DNA of 64,000 nt from positions 310,001-374,000 of the forward strand of contig CAVUAD010000001.1 of the NCBI GenBank assembly GCA_963739355.1, read 5' to 3'. A program made the translations under genes and the position numbers. The stretch is from JAWVFM01 sp963739355. Lineage in GTDB: Bacteria; Actinomycetota; Thermoleophilia; Solirubrobacterales; 70-9. Below the pieces are notes generated by a model that saw nothing but the letters and a program-made list of their open reading frames with translations, had not been told where the DNA came from and ran no database searches. Below, one piece after another: positions 52,779 to 60,641 of the stretch (positions are counted from its first letter, which is position 1; every line of letters begins with the position of its first letter).

Positions 52779-53246
52779 CTATCCATGGTCGCTCGCGTCC
52801 CGGACGGAAAGCGCCGGCTCGGAGGAGGCGGCCGGCGGCGCAAATTGCGCGTTCTCCGGCAGCGTGCCGGCGTACTGGAGGTAGGCGCCGCGGTCGAGGC
52901 GCTGGAGGCGGTCCAGACAGTGAGACGCAATCGCGTCGGAGCTGAGCTCGCCGCCCTCCACCGCGATCATGGCCTCGGTGTCGTCGGCGATGGCGCCCAG
53001 CGCGGCCTGGTCGACGTCCCGCTTGTGGGCGGCGCGCTCCAGCGCACGGCAGAGCTTCGCCCGGTCGAAGCGCTGACGCGAGCCGTCGCGCTTGCGGATG
53101 AACAGCGGCTCGGGCTCGCGCCGCTCGAAGGTCGTGAACCGGTGAGCGCAGGACGTGCAGACTCGGCGACGGCGAAGCGCGGCGCCGGACTCGGCGCTGC
53201 GGCTCTCGAGGACGCGCGTCGGCTCATGGCAGCGGGGACAGTTCAC
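52779..53246 (-). CDS. nrdR: Transcriptional repressor NrdR
   Basis: NrdR senses ATP/dATP and represses ribonucleotide reductase genes. The 155-residue protein has the N-terminal zinc ribbon CPRCHEPTRVLESR with RRRVCTSCAHRFTTFER, then an ATP-cone domain beginning PLFIRKRDGSRQRFDRAKL and ending RGAYLQYAGTLPEN (the usual YxxYAS-like region). The last 20 residues are a Ser/Pro-rich tail. GTG start at 53246. A NrdR box lies 44 bases upstream, so it controls itself and nrdJ. Confidence 0.96.
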   Translation of the reverse strand: MNCPRCHEPTRVLESRSAESGAALRRRRVCTSCAHRFTTFERREPEPLFIRKRDGSRQRFDRAKLCRALERAAHKRDVDQAALGAIADDTEAMIAVEGGELSSDAIASHCLDRLQRLDRGAYLQYAGTLPENAQFAPPAASSEPALSVRDASDHG

Positions 53247-53289
53247 TACGGACGATTCTACCGGTGTAGCGTTCTAGGGTTGCCACCAA

Positions 53290-53305
53290 ACACTATATCT
53301 AGTGG
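53290..53305 (-). promoter_or_regulatory. NrdR box upstream of nrdR-nrdJ
   Basis: ACACTATATCTAGTGG on the plus strand matches the known NrdR-box consensus acaCwAtATaTwGtgt at 14 of 16 positions. Only one box is clear; the usual second box ~31 bp away is not convincing. It also lies about 60 bases before the divergent hemolysin III gene. Confidence 0.75.
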
Positions 53306-53363
53306 CTAGGCCAGGTTCACAGGAAATGCGCCGTGCGGGGCCGTGCCCGAGTAGGCTCTGTAC

Positions 53364-54197
53364 GTGGTCGACGACCTGAAGCGGGGGGCCGCGGAGGCGG
53401 TCAGCACCGCGCGAGAGAACGCCGCCGAGGCGGTCACCAGCGCGAAGGAGAACGCCGCGGAGAGGATGGCCCGCGGTCGCGAGAACGTGGCCACCGCGCG
53501 GGAGAACGCGGCGGAGGCGATGGCCAGCGCGCGGGAGAACGCGGCGGAGGTCATGGCGAAGGTCAAGCCGCGGCTGCGCGGGGTCTTCCACGAGTACGCG
53601 TTCCCCGTCGCCCTCCTCGCCGGCGTGCTGCTCGTCCTCCTCGCCCCGAGCGGCCGCGCGAAGCTCGCCGCCGGCATCTACGCCTTCTCCCTCGCCGCCC
53701 TGCTGGGCACCAGTGCGCTCTACCACCGCGTCGACTGGAAGCGCCCCCGGCTCCGCCTCTGGGTCCGCCGCCTCGATCACTCGATGATCTTCCTGCTGAT
53801 CGCGGGCACCCTGACCCCGTTCGCCCTGCTGATCCTCCACGGCGCCTTCGCCGAGGCGGTGCTGATCGCGGTCTGGGCCGGCGCCGCCGTCGGCATCGTC
53901 GTCGAGCTGATCTGGGTGCAGGCGCCGAAGTGGGTCTCGGTGGTGGTCTACGTCGGCGTCGGCTGGATCGGCGCCGTCGCCTTCCCCGCGATCGCGATCG
54001 ACGCCGGGATCGGCGCGGCGATCCTCATCGCCCTCGGCGGCGTGCTCTACACCACCGGCGCCGTCATCTACGCGCGCGAGAGCCCCAACCCGAACCCCGC
54101 CGTCTTCGGCTACCACGAGATCTTCCACGTGCTCGTGCTCGCCGCGGCCACCGCCCACTTCGTGGCGATCGCGGTCTACGCCCTGCCCGCGGGCTGA
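53364..54197 (+). CDS. Hemolysin III/PAQR family membrane protein with an 11-residue repeat at the N-terminus
   Basis: The 277-residue protein has a ~65-residue hydrophilic start made of 11-residue-like units (ARENAAEAVTS, AKENAAERMAR, ARENAAEAMAS, ARENAAEVMAK), as in LEA-type amphipathic helices. Residues ~70-277 have seven helices with the hemolysin III marks: FHEYAFPVALLAG, SALYHRVDWKRP, RLDHSMIFLLIAGTLTPF and a final GYHEIFHVLVLAAATAHF with paired His. The family is related to PAQR receptors and may hydrolyse amides such as ceramides; the reaction is unproven. Start is GTG 53364. Confidence 0.87.
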   Translation: MVDDLKRGAAEAVSTARENAAEAVTSAKENAAERMARGRENVATARENAAEAMASARENAAEVMAKVKPRLRGVFHEYAFPVALLAGVLLVLLAPSGRAKLAAGIYAFSLAALLGTSALYHRVDWKRPRLRLWVRRLDHSMIFLLIAGTLTPFALLILHGAFAEAVLIAVWAGAAVGIVVELIWVQAPKWVSVVVYVGVGWIGAVAFPAIAIDAGIGAAILIALGGVLYTTGAVIYARESPNPNPAVFGYHEIFHVLVLAAATAHFVAIAVYALPAG

Positions 54198-54251
54198 GCG
54201 CTGCCAGCCCAGGGTTCGCGCGCCGCGGCTCAGGTGGTCTGAGGCAGCAGG

Positions 54252-54914
54252 CTAGGAGGCCGGCGTCGCGACGCCGGCCTTCGCCGCCTCGACGAGCTCC
54301 ACGACATCGCGGTCGCGACCCTCGCGCAGGAGCTCGACCGGGTCGGGGTCGCCGTTGACGATCCCCTCGAAGAAAACCTTCCGGTCCTGGTAGGTGGGAA
54401 GCGTGGCCTTCGCCCAGCCGCGGGCGTCGTTGAGGATGATCGCCAGGCGCGCGTAGGGCTCCCCGTAGGTGTCTGCGATCTCGCGCTTCATGCGCTTGGC
54501 GAGCGCGGGAGACGCCCCGGCCGTCGAGATCGCGATCGCCAGCGGCCCGGTACGGACGATGGCCGGCAGGATGAAGTTGCAGAGCGGCGGGACGTCGACG
54601 ACGTTGACCAGCATCGCCCGCTCCTCGGCGGTGTCGTAGACAGCGATGTTGACCTCGGTGTCGTCGGTGGCGGCGATCGCCATGAACTTGCCCTCGAGAT
54701 CGGCCACGTCGAAAGCGCGTCGCTCCCAGGTGATCGATCCCTCCGCCGCGTAGGCCTGGAGCTCGGGCACCGCATCAGGGGCGACCAGGGTCACCTGCCC
54801 GTCGCAGGCGAGCAGGCCCTCGACCTTCTCGAGGCCGATCTCGCCGCCGCCCACCACCAGGCAGTTGCGCCCGGAGAGGCGCAGGCAGGCGATGTAGAGC
54901 GGGGTGGAGAGCAT
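54252..54914 (-). CDS. Precorrin-2 dehydrogenase/sirohydrochlorin ferrochelatase (Met8p/CysG N-terminal type)
   Basis: This enzyme oxidises precorrin-2 and may insert iron to give siroheme. The core starts LYIACLRLSGRNCLVVGGGE, with the NAD-binding GGGEIGLEKVEGLL, then IAATDDTEVN, VNVVDVPPLCNFILPAIV and ISTAGASPALAKRMKREI, the Met8p signature. At 220 residues from ATG 54914 it fits the family. An in-frame ATG at 54995 would add 27 residues with four Cys (CVCQLRKGICDQSC), which is unusual; I cannot decide. There is no uroporphyrinogen methyltransferase domain, so it is separate from CobA. Confidence 0.85.
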   Translation of the reverse strand: MLSTPLYIACLRLSGRNCLVVGGGEIGLEKVEGLLACDGQVTLVAPDAVPELQAYAAEGSITWERRAFDVADLEGKFMAIAATDDTEVNIAVYDTAEERAMLVNVVDVPPLCNFILPAIVRTGPLAIAISTAGASPALAKRMKREIADTYGEPYARLAIILNDARGWAKATLPTYQDRKVFFEGIVNGDPDPVELLREGRDRDVVELVEAAKAGVATPAS

Positions 54915-55035
54915 GCCGCGCACGCACGACTGGTCGCAGATCCCCTTGCGGAGCTGGCAGACGCACTCCTTGCCGGCGTAGGCCTGTGCGGGCATAGCCG
55001 AGAGGGTAGAGCGTGCCGCTTTCGCCACAACTATT

Positions 55036-55066
55036 AAGGGTGTCTGACCCGCTTTAGGTTTGGAGG
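55036..55066 (+). repeat. 31-base block upstream of the polyamine-binding gene (partner at 38722-38752)
   Basis: It begins AAGGGTGTCTGACCC and ends TTTAGGTTTGGAGG, matching 38722-38752 at 29 of 31 positions. Its end, GGAGG, lies 28 bases before the ATG at 55095. Both copies precede an unrelated gene in the same orientation. Confidence 0.75.
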
Positions 55067-55094
55067 AGGTCCGGGAGTAGGATGGGTCCAGGGC

Positions 55095-56387
55095 ATGAAG
55101 TACCCGGGCGGATCCCCGGCGGAAGGGCTCCGGAGTCCGGAGCTCACGACGCGCGGCACAGACCTCGAACCCGCCTTCGTTCGCGGGCTGACGCAGCCGC
55201 GCATCTCTCGCCGGCGCTTGCTGCGCTCTGCTGCCGCCGCCGGGCTCGGCCTCGGCGCGACGTCGCTGCTGGCGGCGTGCGGCATCTCGGGAACCCGCGA
55301 CACGGGCTGGAAGGCCGGCTTCAACTGGAGCGACTGGTGGAAGCAGCAGCAGCGCGCCGGCACCCTCGACTTCGCGAACTGGCCGCTCTACATCGACCAG
55401 TCCCACGGCAGGCATCCGTCGATCGACAAGTTCACCGCGCAGACCGGGATCAACGTGAACTACCGGCCGGTGATCGAGGAGAACGCCTCGTTCTTCGCCC
55501 AGATCAGCCCCGTCCTCCAGGCCAAGCAGGGCATCGGCTACGACATCGTGGTCTTCAGCGACGGCTGGGAGCTGACGCAGATGATCGCCAACCGGTGGCT
55601 GGTCCCGCTGGACCACTCGCGCCTCCCCAACTTCGCTCGCTACGCCGGCCCGATCGCCAAGCACCCGGTGTTCGACCCCAAGAACACCTACACGGTCACC
55701 TGGCAGGCGGGGATGACGGGCATCGGCTACGACCCCCGCGCCACGGGCCGCAAGATCACGAGCGTCCACGACCTCTTCGACCCGGCGTTCAAGGGCAAGG
55801 TCGGGATGATGTCCGACGACACCGAGCTCGGCACGGTGGGCATGCTGGCCCTGGGCATCGACCCGCCGACCTCGACGCCGGCCGACTGGAAGAAGTCGGC
55901 GGATCTCCTGGTGAAGCAGCGCGACGACGGCATTGTCCGCCAGTACTACGACCAGAGCTACATCAAGGCCCTGGAGGACGGCGACACCTGGATCACGCAG
56001 GCCTGGTCCGGGGACATCTTCCAGGCGCAGAACTCGGGGTTCGGGCACCTCGAGTTCGTCGTGCCGAAGGAGGGCGCGATGCTCTGGCACGACAACTGCA
56101 TGATCCCCCTGCACGCCCAGCACCCGGTCGACGCGCTGGACTGGATGAACTTCTACTACCAGCCTCACGTCGAGGGCCTGATCGAGGATTGGGTCAACTA
56201 CATCTGCCCGGTCCCCGCCGCGCAGCAGGTCATCGCGGGACCTCTCGACGACGGCACGGTTGCGAACAGCCCGCTCGTCTTCCCGCCGCCCGCGATGCAG
56301 AAGCGCCTGCGCGCCTACTACGACTTCAAGGGAGTCGAAGACCACGAGGAGTGGACGTCGATCTTCGACCCGGTGATCCAGTCGTGA
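55095..56387 (+). CDS. Polyamine-type ABC transporter substrate-binding lipoprotein (PotD-like)
   Basis: The 430-residue protein has a 36-residue lead, then a Tat signal RISRRRLLRSAAAAG ending in a lipobox LLAACG, so it is exported folded and lipid-anchored. FANWPLYIDQ and GYDIVVFSDGWELTQMI are like PotD/PotF, and FVVPKEGAMLWHDNCMIPL near residue 330 is the usual hinge region with the substrate-contacting Trp. Spermidine or putrescine is the likely ligand. The stop overlaps the first permease gene (GTGA). Confidence 0.88.
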   Translation: MKYPGGSPAEGLRSPELTTRGTDLEPAFVRGLTQPRISRRRLLRSAAAAGLGLGATSLLAACGISGTRDTGWKAGFNWSDWWKQQQRAGTLDFANWPLYIDQSHGRHPSIDKFTAQTGINVNYRPVIEENASFFAQISPVLQAKQGIGYDIVVFSDGWELTQMIANRWLVPLDHSRLPNFARYAGPIAKHPVFDPKNTYTVTWQAGMTGIGYDPRATGRKITSVHDLFDPAFKGKVGMMSDDTELGTVGMLALGIDPPTSTPADWKKSADLLVKQRDDGIVRQYYDQSYIKALEDGDTWITQAWSGDIFQAQNSGFGHLEFVVPKEGAMLWHDNCMIPLHAQHPVDALDWMNFYYQPHVEGLIEDWVNYICPVPAAQQVIAGPLDDGTVANSPLVFPPPAMQKRLRAYYDFKGVEDHEEWTSIFDPVIQS

Positions 56388-57253
56388 CCAGCAGGGCGAC
56401 GCGGCTGCGGGGCGCGGCCGCGCCGTACCTCCTCGGCCTGCCGGCCGGGGCTTGGCTGTGGATCTTCTTCGTCGCGCCCCTCGTCGCGATCCTCGGCGTC
56501 TCGCTGATGACGGGCAACTCGATCGACGGGTTCAGGCTGACCTGGAACTTCAGCATCTTCGGCGACGTCATCTCGACCTACAAGACCCAGTTCGGGCGCT
56601 CCTTCTACTACGGGCTGGCCTCGACGGCGATCGCGCTGGTCGTGATGTACCCGGTCGCCTACTGGATCGCGTTCCACGGCGGCCGGCGCAAGTCGGTCCT
56701 GCTCTTCTTCGTGCTGCTGCCGTTCTTCGTCTCGTTCGTGATCAGGATCATCTCCTGGCAGTTCATCCTCTCCGACAACGGGATCATCCTCGGCGGGCTG
56801 AAGGACATCGGCCTGCTCCCGCAGAGCTTCCACGTTCTGTCGACGCCGGCGGCCGTGATCGCGGGGCTCACCTACGACGCGCTGCCGTTCATGTGCCTGC
56901 CGATCTACGTGGCGCTCGAGTCGATCGACCGCTCCCACATCGAGGCGGCGGCCGACCTCGGCGCAAGCCCGCGCGAGCAGTTTCGCCGCGTGGTCTGGCC
57001 GCAGTCGCTGCCCGGGGTCTACGCCGGGATCCTCCTGGTGGCGATCACCAACATCGGCGACTACGTCAGCGCGGCGATCCTGGGCGGCCCGTCGACGACG
57101 ATGATCGGCAACATCATCCAGACCCAGTACGTCCAGAACGCGAACTACCCGACCGCCTCGGCCCTCGCTCTCGTGCTGATGGTGGCTCTGCTCGGCGGGA
57201 TGTACCTCTACGCGCGCGCCTTCGGCACGCGCAAGATCCAGGAGTACGTGTGA
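56384..57253 (+). CDS. Polyamine-type ABC transporter permease 1 (PotB-like)
   Basis: A 289-residue permease with six helices. LWIFFVAPLVAILGVSLM is the first; the EAA loop, which docks to the ATPase, is EAAADLGASPREQFRRVVWP near residue 190. NIGDYVSAAILGGP follows. GTG 56384 overlaps the stop of the binding-protein gene, and its own stop overlaps the next permease gene, so all three are translated together. Order and type match PotB. Confidence 0.9.
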   Translation: MTSRATRLRGAAAPYLLGLPAGAWLWIFFVAPLVAILGVSLMTGNSIDGFRLTWNFSIFGDVISTYKTQFGRSFYYGLASTAIALVVMYPVAYWIAFHGGRRKSVLLFFVLLPFFVSFVIRIISWQFILSDNGIILGGLKDIGLLPQSFHVLSTPAAVIAGLTYDALPFMCLPIYVALESIDRSHIEAAADLGASPREQFRRVVWPQSLPGVYAGILLVAITNIGDYVSAAILGGPSTTMIGNIIQTQYVQNANYPTASALALVLMVALLGGMYLYARAFGTRKIQEYV

Positions 57254-58101
57254 TCTCCGCGGGGTCCGACACCGGCGCTCCGGGGATCCTTGGCGTCCAC
57301 GCCCCGGGCCGGCGCCGCGCGTCGCGGTTCGCGCTGCCCGGCTACGTGAGCCTCGTCTTCCTCTACACGCTGGTCCCGATCGGCGTGATGGTCCTCTACG
57401 GCTTCAACCAGGCGCCGTCGGGCCGGCTGACCTTTGCCTGGAAGGGCTTCACCTTCGACTGGTACAGGCAGCTCTTCGACATCCCCGACCTGACCACCGC
57501 ACTGGTCCACTCCCTGGAGATCGCGGCGCTCTCGACGCTGATCGCCGTGGCGGTCGGGACGCCGGCGGCCCTCGCCCTCGCCCGCTACCGATTCCGCGGC
57601 CGCGGGCTCTCGGACGTCGTGATCCTGGCCGACATCGCCGCCCCGTCGGTCGTCGTCGGGGCCTCGCTCCTGGGCTTCTACGTGTACTTCGGCATCGCGC
57701 GCGGGTTCGGAACGATCCTGATCGCCCACGTCGCCTTCAACATCGCCTTCGTCGTCGTGGTGATCCAGGCTCGCCTCAAGGACCTGGATCAGTCGCTGGT
57801 CGACGCCGCCAACGACCTCGGCGCGAACCCGTGGACGGCCTTCTGGAAGGTGACGCTGCCGCTGATCTTCCCCGGCATCCTCGCGGCCGCGCTGCTCGCC
57901 TTCGCGCTGTCCATCGACGACTTCATCATCACCAGCTTCGTCGCCGGCCAGACGCTGACCTTCCCGCTGTGGGTCTACGGCGCGGTCAAGGTCGGCATCC
58001 CGCCGCAGGTCTTCGTGATGGGCACGCTGATCTTCGTGACCGGCGTGGCGCTTGCCGTCGTCAGCCTGATCGCGCAGCGCTGGCGGCCGGCGGAGGCCTG
58101 A
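57250..58101 (+). CDS. Polyamine-type ABC transporter permease 2 (PotC-like)
   Basis: A 283-residue permease with six helices. PGYVSLVFLYTLVPIGVMVL is the first helix; the EAA-type loop is DAANDLGANPWTAFWKVTLP near residue 180, followed by AFALSIDDFIITSFVAG, a typical PotC sequence. The GTG overlaps the PotB-like stop. The 3' end (58039-58088) is repeated exactly at 59835-59884. No ATPase (potA) gene lies nearby, so the energising subunit must be encoded elsewhere. Confidence 0.9.
   Translation: MISAGSDTGAPGILGVHAPGRRRASRFALPGYVSLVFLYTLVPIGVMVLYGFNQAPSGRLTFAWKGFTFDWYRQLFDIPDLTTALVHSLEIAALSTLIAVAVGTPAALALARYRFRGRGLSDVVILADIAAPSVVVGASLLGFYVYFGIARGFGTILIAHVAFNIAFVVVVIQARLKDLDQSLVDAANDLGANPWTAFWKVTLPLIFPGILAAALLAFALSIDDFIITSFVAGQTLTFPLWVYGAVKVGIPPQVFVMGTLIFVTGVALAVVSLIAQRWRPAEA
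58039..58088 (+). repeat. 50-bp direct repeat, original copy within the PotC-like gene
   Basis: The bases encoding TGVALAVVSLIAQRWR in the PotC-like protein are repeated without a mismatch at 59835-59884. The two copies bracket the beta-propeller gene at 58193-59824. Confidence 0.9.
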
Positions 58102-58192
58102 GCCTCAAGCGGCTGGAAACGGCGCGGAAACGTTCCGGAGACGGCGATCACCGAAAAACGCGAATCCGGGGATAGGGTGTCGGCATGTCGGC

Positions 58193-59824
58193 ATGGGGGG
58201 CTCTGACTTGAAGCGGGTACTGACACTTGCCTGCCTCGCGGCCGCCGTCACGGCGCAGGCGATCGCGGCCTCGCCGGCGGGCGCCAACACCGGCGCGCTG
58301 TCGCTGGAGGGTTGCGTCAACAGCAGTGGCGCGTCCAACTGCGGCACGGCGCCGGATGGCTCGCTCACCGGCCTCTGGGACGTTGCGGTCAGCCCGGACG
58401 GCAAATCGGTCTACACCGTCGCCAACAGCACCCTGACCCGGTTCACCGCGGACGGCCAGGGCAGGCTCTCGTTTCAGAGCTGCATCTCGAGCAGTCTGGG
58501 CAGCCTCTGCCCCAAGGCCGACACGGATGTGATCCGGGATGCGTCCGCGGTGGCGGTCAGCCCCAACGGCAAGTCGATCTACGTCACCTCCCGGACCTAC
58601 AGCTCACTCGCGCTCTTCTCGCTGGACTCCGACGGCGACTTGACGTTCGACAAGTGCTTTTCGACCGCCGACGGCGACATCTTCGACGAGTGCGACGACC
58701 CGAGCTCCTCGCCGCTCTCCGGAGCGCTCGACGTCGCGGTGAACCCGAGCAACGGCGCGGTCTACGTTGCCGCGGCGGGCGGCGTCGCCGAGTTCACGGT
58801 CGGTGTCGGCAGCGCGCTCGACTACTACCAGTGCTTCTCCGCCGACGGATCCGGGGGAGCATGCGGCGCCGTGCCCTCGGTACGTGGCGGCAGGCGCATC
58901 GCGGTGAGCCCGGACGGCCGCGAGGTTTTCCTGACCGACATCTTCAACTTCACGCTCACGGTCTTCTCTGAGCCGACGGGGCACCTTCACTTCGCCAGGT
59001 GCATCAACGGGCCGGTTTCGTACTTCGGCTGTGCCCCCTCGCTACCCCCGTACCTCAACTCCGCGATCGCCGTGAGCCCGGACAGCAAATCCGCCTACGT
59101 CGGAGGGAACGACACCTACAGCGTCGCTCGCTTCGCCATCGGGACGGCATCCGGGACAGCCGGCTACGACGGGTGCGTCCACGGGGTGTCGGGCTTCAGC
59201 CCCTGTGACACCAAGGTCCCGGCGCTGAAGTACCCGGTGGGGATCGCCGTCAGCCCTGACGGTGCCTCGCTTTACGTCGCGAGCGTCCCGGAGGACGGTG
59301 GCGTGAAGGAGTCGCCGGACCAGAACCTCAGCACCTTCCAGATTGGCCGGCAGGGCCGCTTGACCTACGACGGCTGCATTGCCGATGCCCAGCCCGATGA
59401 CACCTGCACCGGGCTTCCGGGAAGGCTGATGCCGCCGGACCCCGTTGTGCTGAGCGCAGTCGCGGTGAGCCCCGATAGCCGGTCGGTCTACATGACCCAG
59501 GAAGGATCGGGAGCCCTCCTTCACTTCTATCGCCAGGACGGGGCCGTCACCACGGGGATCCGCTCGAGCGACATCGATCAGCAAGCCAACAGCGCCACGT
59601 TCACCTTCGGCACAGCCGGCGGCGGCAAACGTGCCGGCCACGCCCACGCGAGGCGTTTCCAGTGCGCCCTCAAGAGAGGCCACCGGAAGCTGCGCTTCAA
59701 GACGTGTCGGTCGCCCAAGGTCTACCGGCACCTGAGGCCTGCCCGATACACGTTCGCGGTCCGCCAGGTCGACCGCGCCTTCAAGGACCGCTCTCCCGCG
59801 AAGCGTCGGTTCAAGATCAACTGA
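58193..59824 (+). CDS. Exported lactonase-like beta-propeller protein with Cys-rich blades
   Basis: The 543-residue protein has a signal peptide (about 1-32, VTAQAIAASPAGA) and five to six propeller blades, each with VAVSPDGKSVYT-type strands (DVAVSPDGKSVYT, AVAVSPNGKSIYV, RIAVSPDGREVFL, GIAVSPDGASLYV). Between the blades are paired Cys (e.g. EGCVNSSGASNCGT, QSCISSSLGSLC), probably disulfides. The last ~70 residues are a separate basic domain with RFQCALKRGHRKLRFKTCRS. Such secreted propellers are common in Thermoleophilia but have no known ligand. The gene lies between two copies of the potC 3' end. Confidence 0.85.
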   Translation: MGGSDLKRVLTLACLAAAVTAQAIAASPAGANTGALSLEGCVNSSGASNCGTAPDGSLTGLWDVAVSPDGKSVYTVANSTLTRFTADGQGRLSFQSCISSSLGSLCPKADTDVIRDASAVAVSPNGKSIYVTSRTYSSLALFSLDSDGDLTFDKCFSTADGDIFDECDDPSSSPLSGALDVAVNPSNGAVYVAAAGGVAEFTVGVGSALDYYQCFSADGSGGACGAVPSVRGGRRIAVSPDGREVFLTDIFNFTLTVFSEPTGHLHFARCINGPVSYFGCAPSLPPYLNSAIAVSPDSKSAYVGGNDTYSVARFAIGTASGTAGYDGCVHGVSGFSPCDTKVPALKYPVGIAVSPDGASLYVASVPEDGGVKESPDQNLSTFQIGRQGRLTYDGCIADAQPDDTCTGLPGRLMPPDPVVLSAVAVSPDSRSVYMTQEGSGALLHFYRQDGAVTTGIRSSDIDQQANSATFTFGTAGGGKRAGHAHARRFQCALKRGHRKLRFKTCRSPKVYRHLRPARYTFAVRQVDRAFKDRSPAKRRFKIN

Positions 59825-59834
59825 GACCGCCGCA

Positions 59835-59899
59835 ACCGGCGTGGCGCTTGCCGTCGTCAGCCTGATCGCGCAGCGCTGGCGGCCTGCCGATGCGACCTG
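59835..59899 (+). pseudogene. Remnant of the 3' end of a potC-like gene
   Basis: 59835-59884 is identical to the 3' end of the potC-like gene (58039-58088), then diverges slightly and ends in-frame as RWRPADAT with a TGA, where the original ends RWRPAEA. No upstream part is present. It is therefore a second potC-type 3' end, not just a copy of the first. With the 91-base fragment at 59915-60005 it forms a small patchwork of gene pieces. Confidence 0.75.
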
Positions 59900-59914
59900 A
59901 GGCTTACCGCGGCG

Positions 59915-60005
59915 AGGTCACCGCCGGCCGGCCCGCTGGGTGGGCCACCGCTCCCCCCTCCGAGCGCCGACCCCTTGACGTCCTTGCCGGTGAGCGAGTT
60001 GTTCT
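59915..60005 (-). repeat. 91-bp duplicate of a segment of the Gly-linker protein gene
   Basis: The segment matches 60382-60472 at 89 of 91 positions without gaps. The source encodes the NNSLTGKDIKGSALGGG and GGPPSGPAGGDL part of the protein at 60039-60641. Here it lies downstream of that gene's stop with no start codon, so it is a non-coding scar. Confidence 0.88.
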
Positions 60006-60038
60006 CCTCCCGACTTCCGACGCCCGAGTCGCGCGCGA

Positions 60039-60641
60039 CTACTTCAGGCAGTACGCCTCCACGACCAGGTTCGACGGGTCGGCACCTCCGGACGGGTTTG
60101 CTCCGTCGGCGATCCAGCCCCCCGATCCAGAGGTGCCGATGTCGTAGTCGCCGAACTCTCGGATGACGCTGATCCGGGAGTCGGAGACGGTTCCGCCACT
60201 CAGGAGCTTGGTGCCCCCAGGGCAGTAGGCCACCGCCCGGTCGCTGTGTCCGGGCAGGATCGGCTGCGAGCCCACGATGGTCATCACGGCGTTCAGCTTG
60301 GGCCCGGAAACCGCGCCGTCGCGCAGCGCATTGGCTCCCACGGCCTGCGCCGCGATCTGGGGCTTCGGGTAGTTGCCGGCAAGGTCACCGCCGGCCGGCC
60401 CGCTGGGTGGACCACCGCTCCCCCCTCCGAGCGCCGACCCCTTGATGTCCTTGCCGGTGAGCGAGTTGTTCTGCACGTCCTTGGAGTTGACCGAGCCGTT
60501 GACGATGGACTTCGAGGTCACCGAGTTCGCCGGAGCGTGATTGCTCACCGCGTAGGCGCCGCCGCCGAGGGCGACGAACAGTGCCACGACGGAGGTGACG
60601 TTCGCGAAGGTGAGCTTCGGGCGCGGCAGCTTCGATCTCAT
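60039..60641 (-). CDS. Membrane-anchored exported protein with Gly-linker (paralogue 1)
   Basis: The 200-residue protein has a basic start, the anchor TSVVALFVALGGGAYAV, then NSVTSKSIVNGSVNSKDVQ and NNSLTGKDIK, a repeat-like connector, a Gly/Pro-rich linker and a globular end with three Cys (YCPGGTKLLSGG and EAYCLK). This layout is repeatedly seen in Solirubrobacterales surface proteins of unknown role. ATG 60641 overlaps the stop of paralogue 2 (ATGA), so the two are coupled. Confidence 0.8.
   Translation of the reverse strand: MRSKLPRPKLTFANVTSVVALFVALGGGAYAVSNHAPANSVTSKSIVNGSVNSKDVQNNSLTGKDIKGSALGGGSGGPPSGPAGGDLAGNYPKPQIAAQAVGANALRDGAVSGPKLNAVMTIVGSQPILPGHSDRAVAYCPGGTKLLSGGTVSDSRISVIREFGDYDIGTSGSGGWIADGANPSGGADPSNLVVEAYCLK

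Noticed and set aside
50546..52945. 799-codon open frame opposite nrdJ
   Set aside because: Its composition is that of an antisense shadow and it covers a gene with all class II ribonucleotide reductase motifs.
59890..60147. 85-codon open frame on the plus strand
   Set aside because: It runs through the potC remnant and the 91-bp duplicate, both of which have other origins, and has no family match or ribosome binding site.
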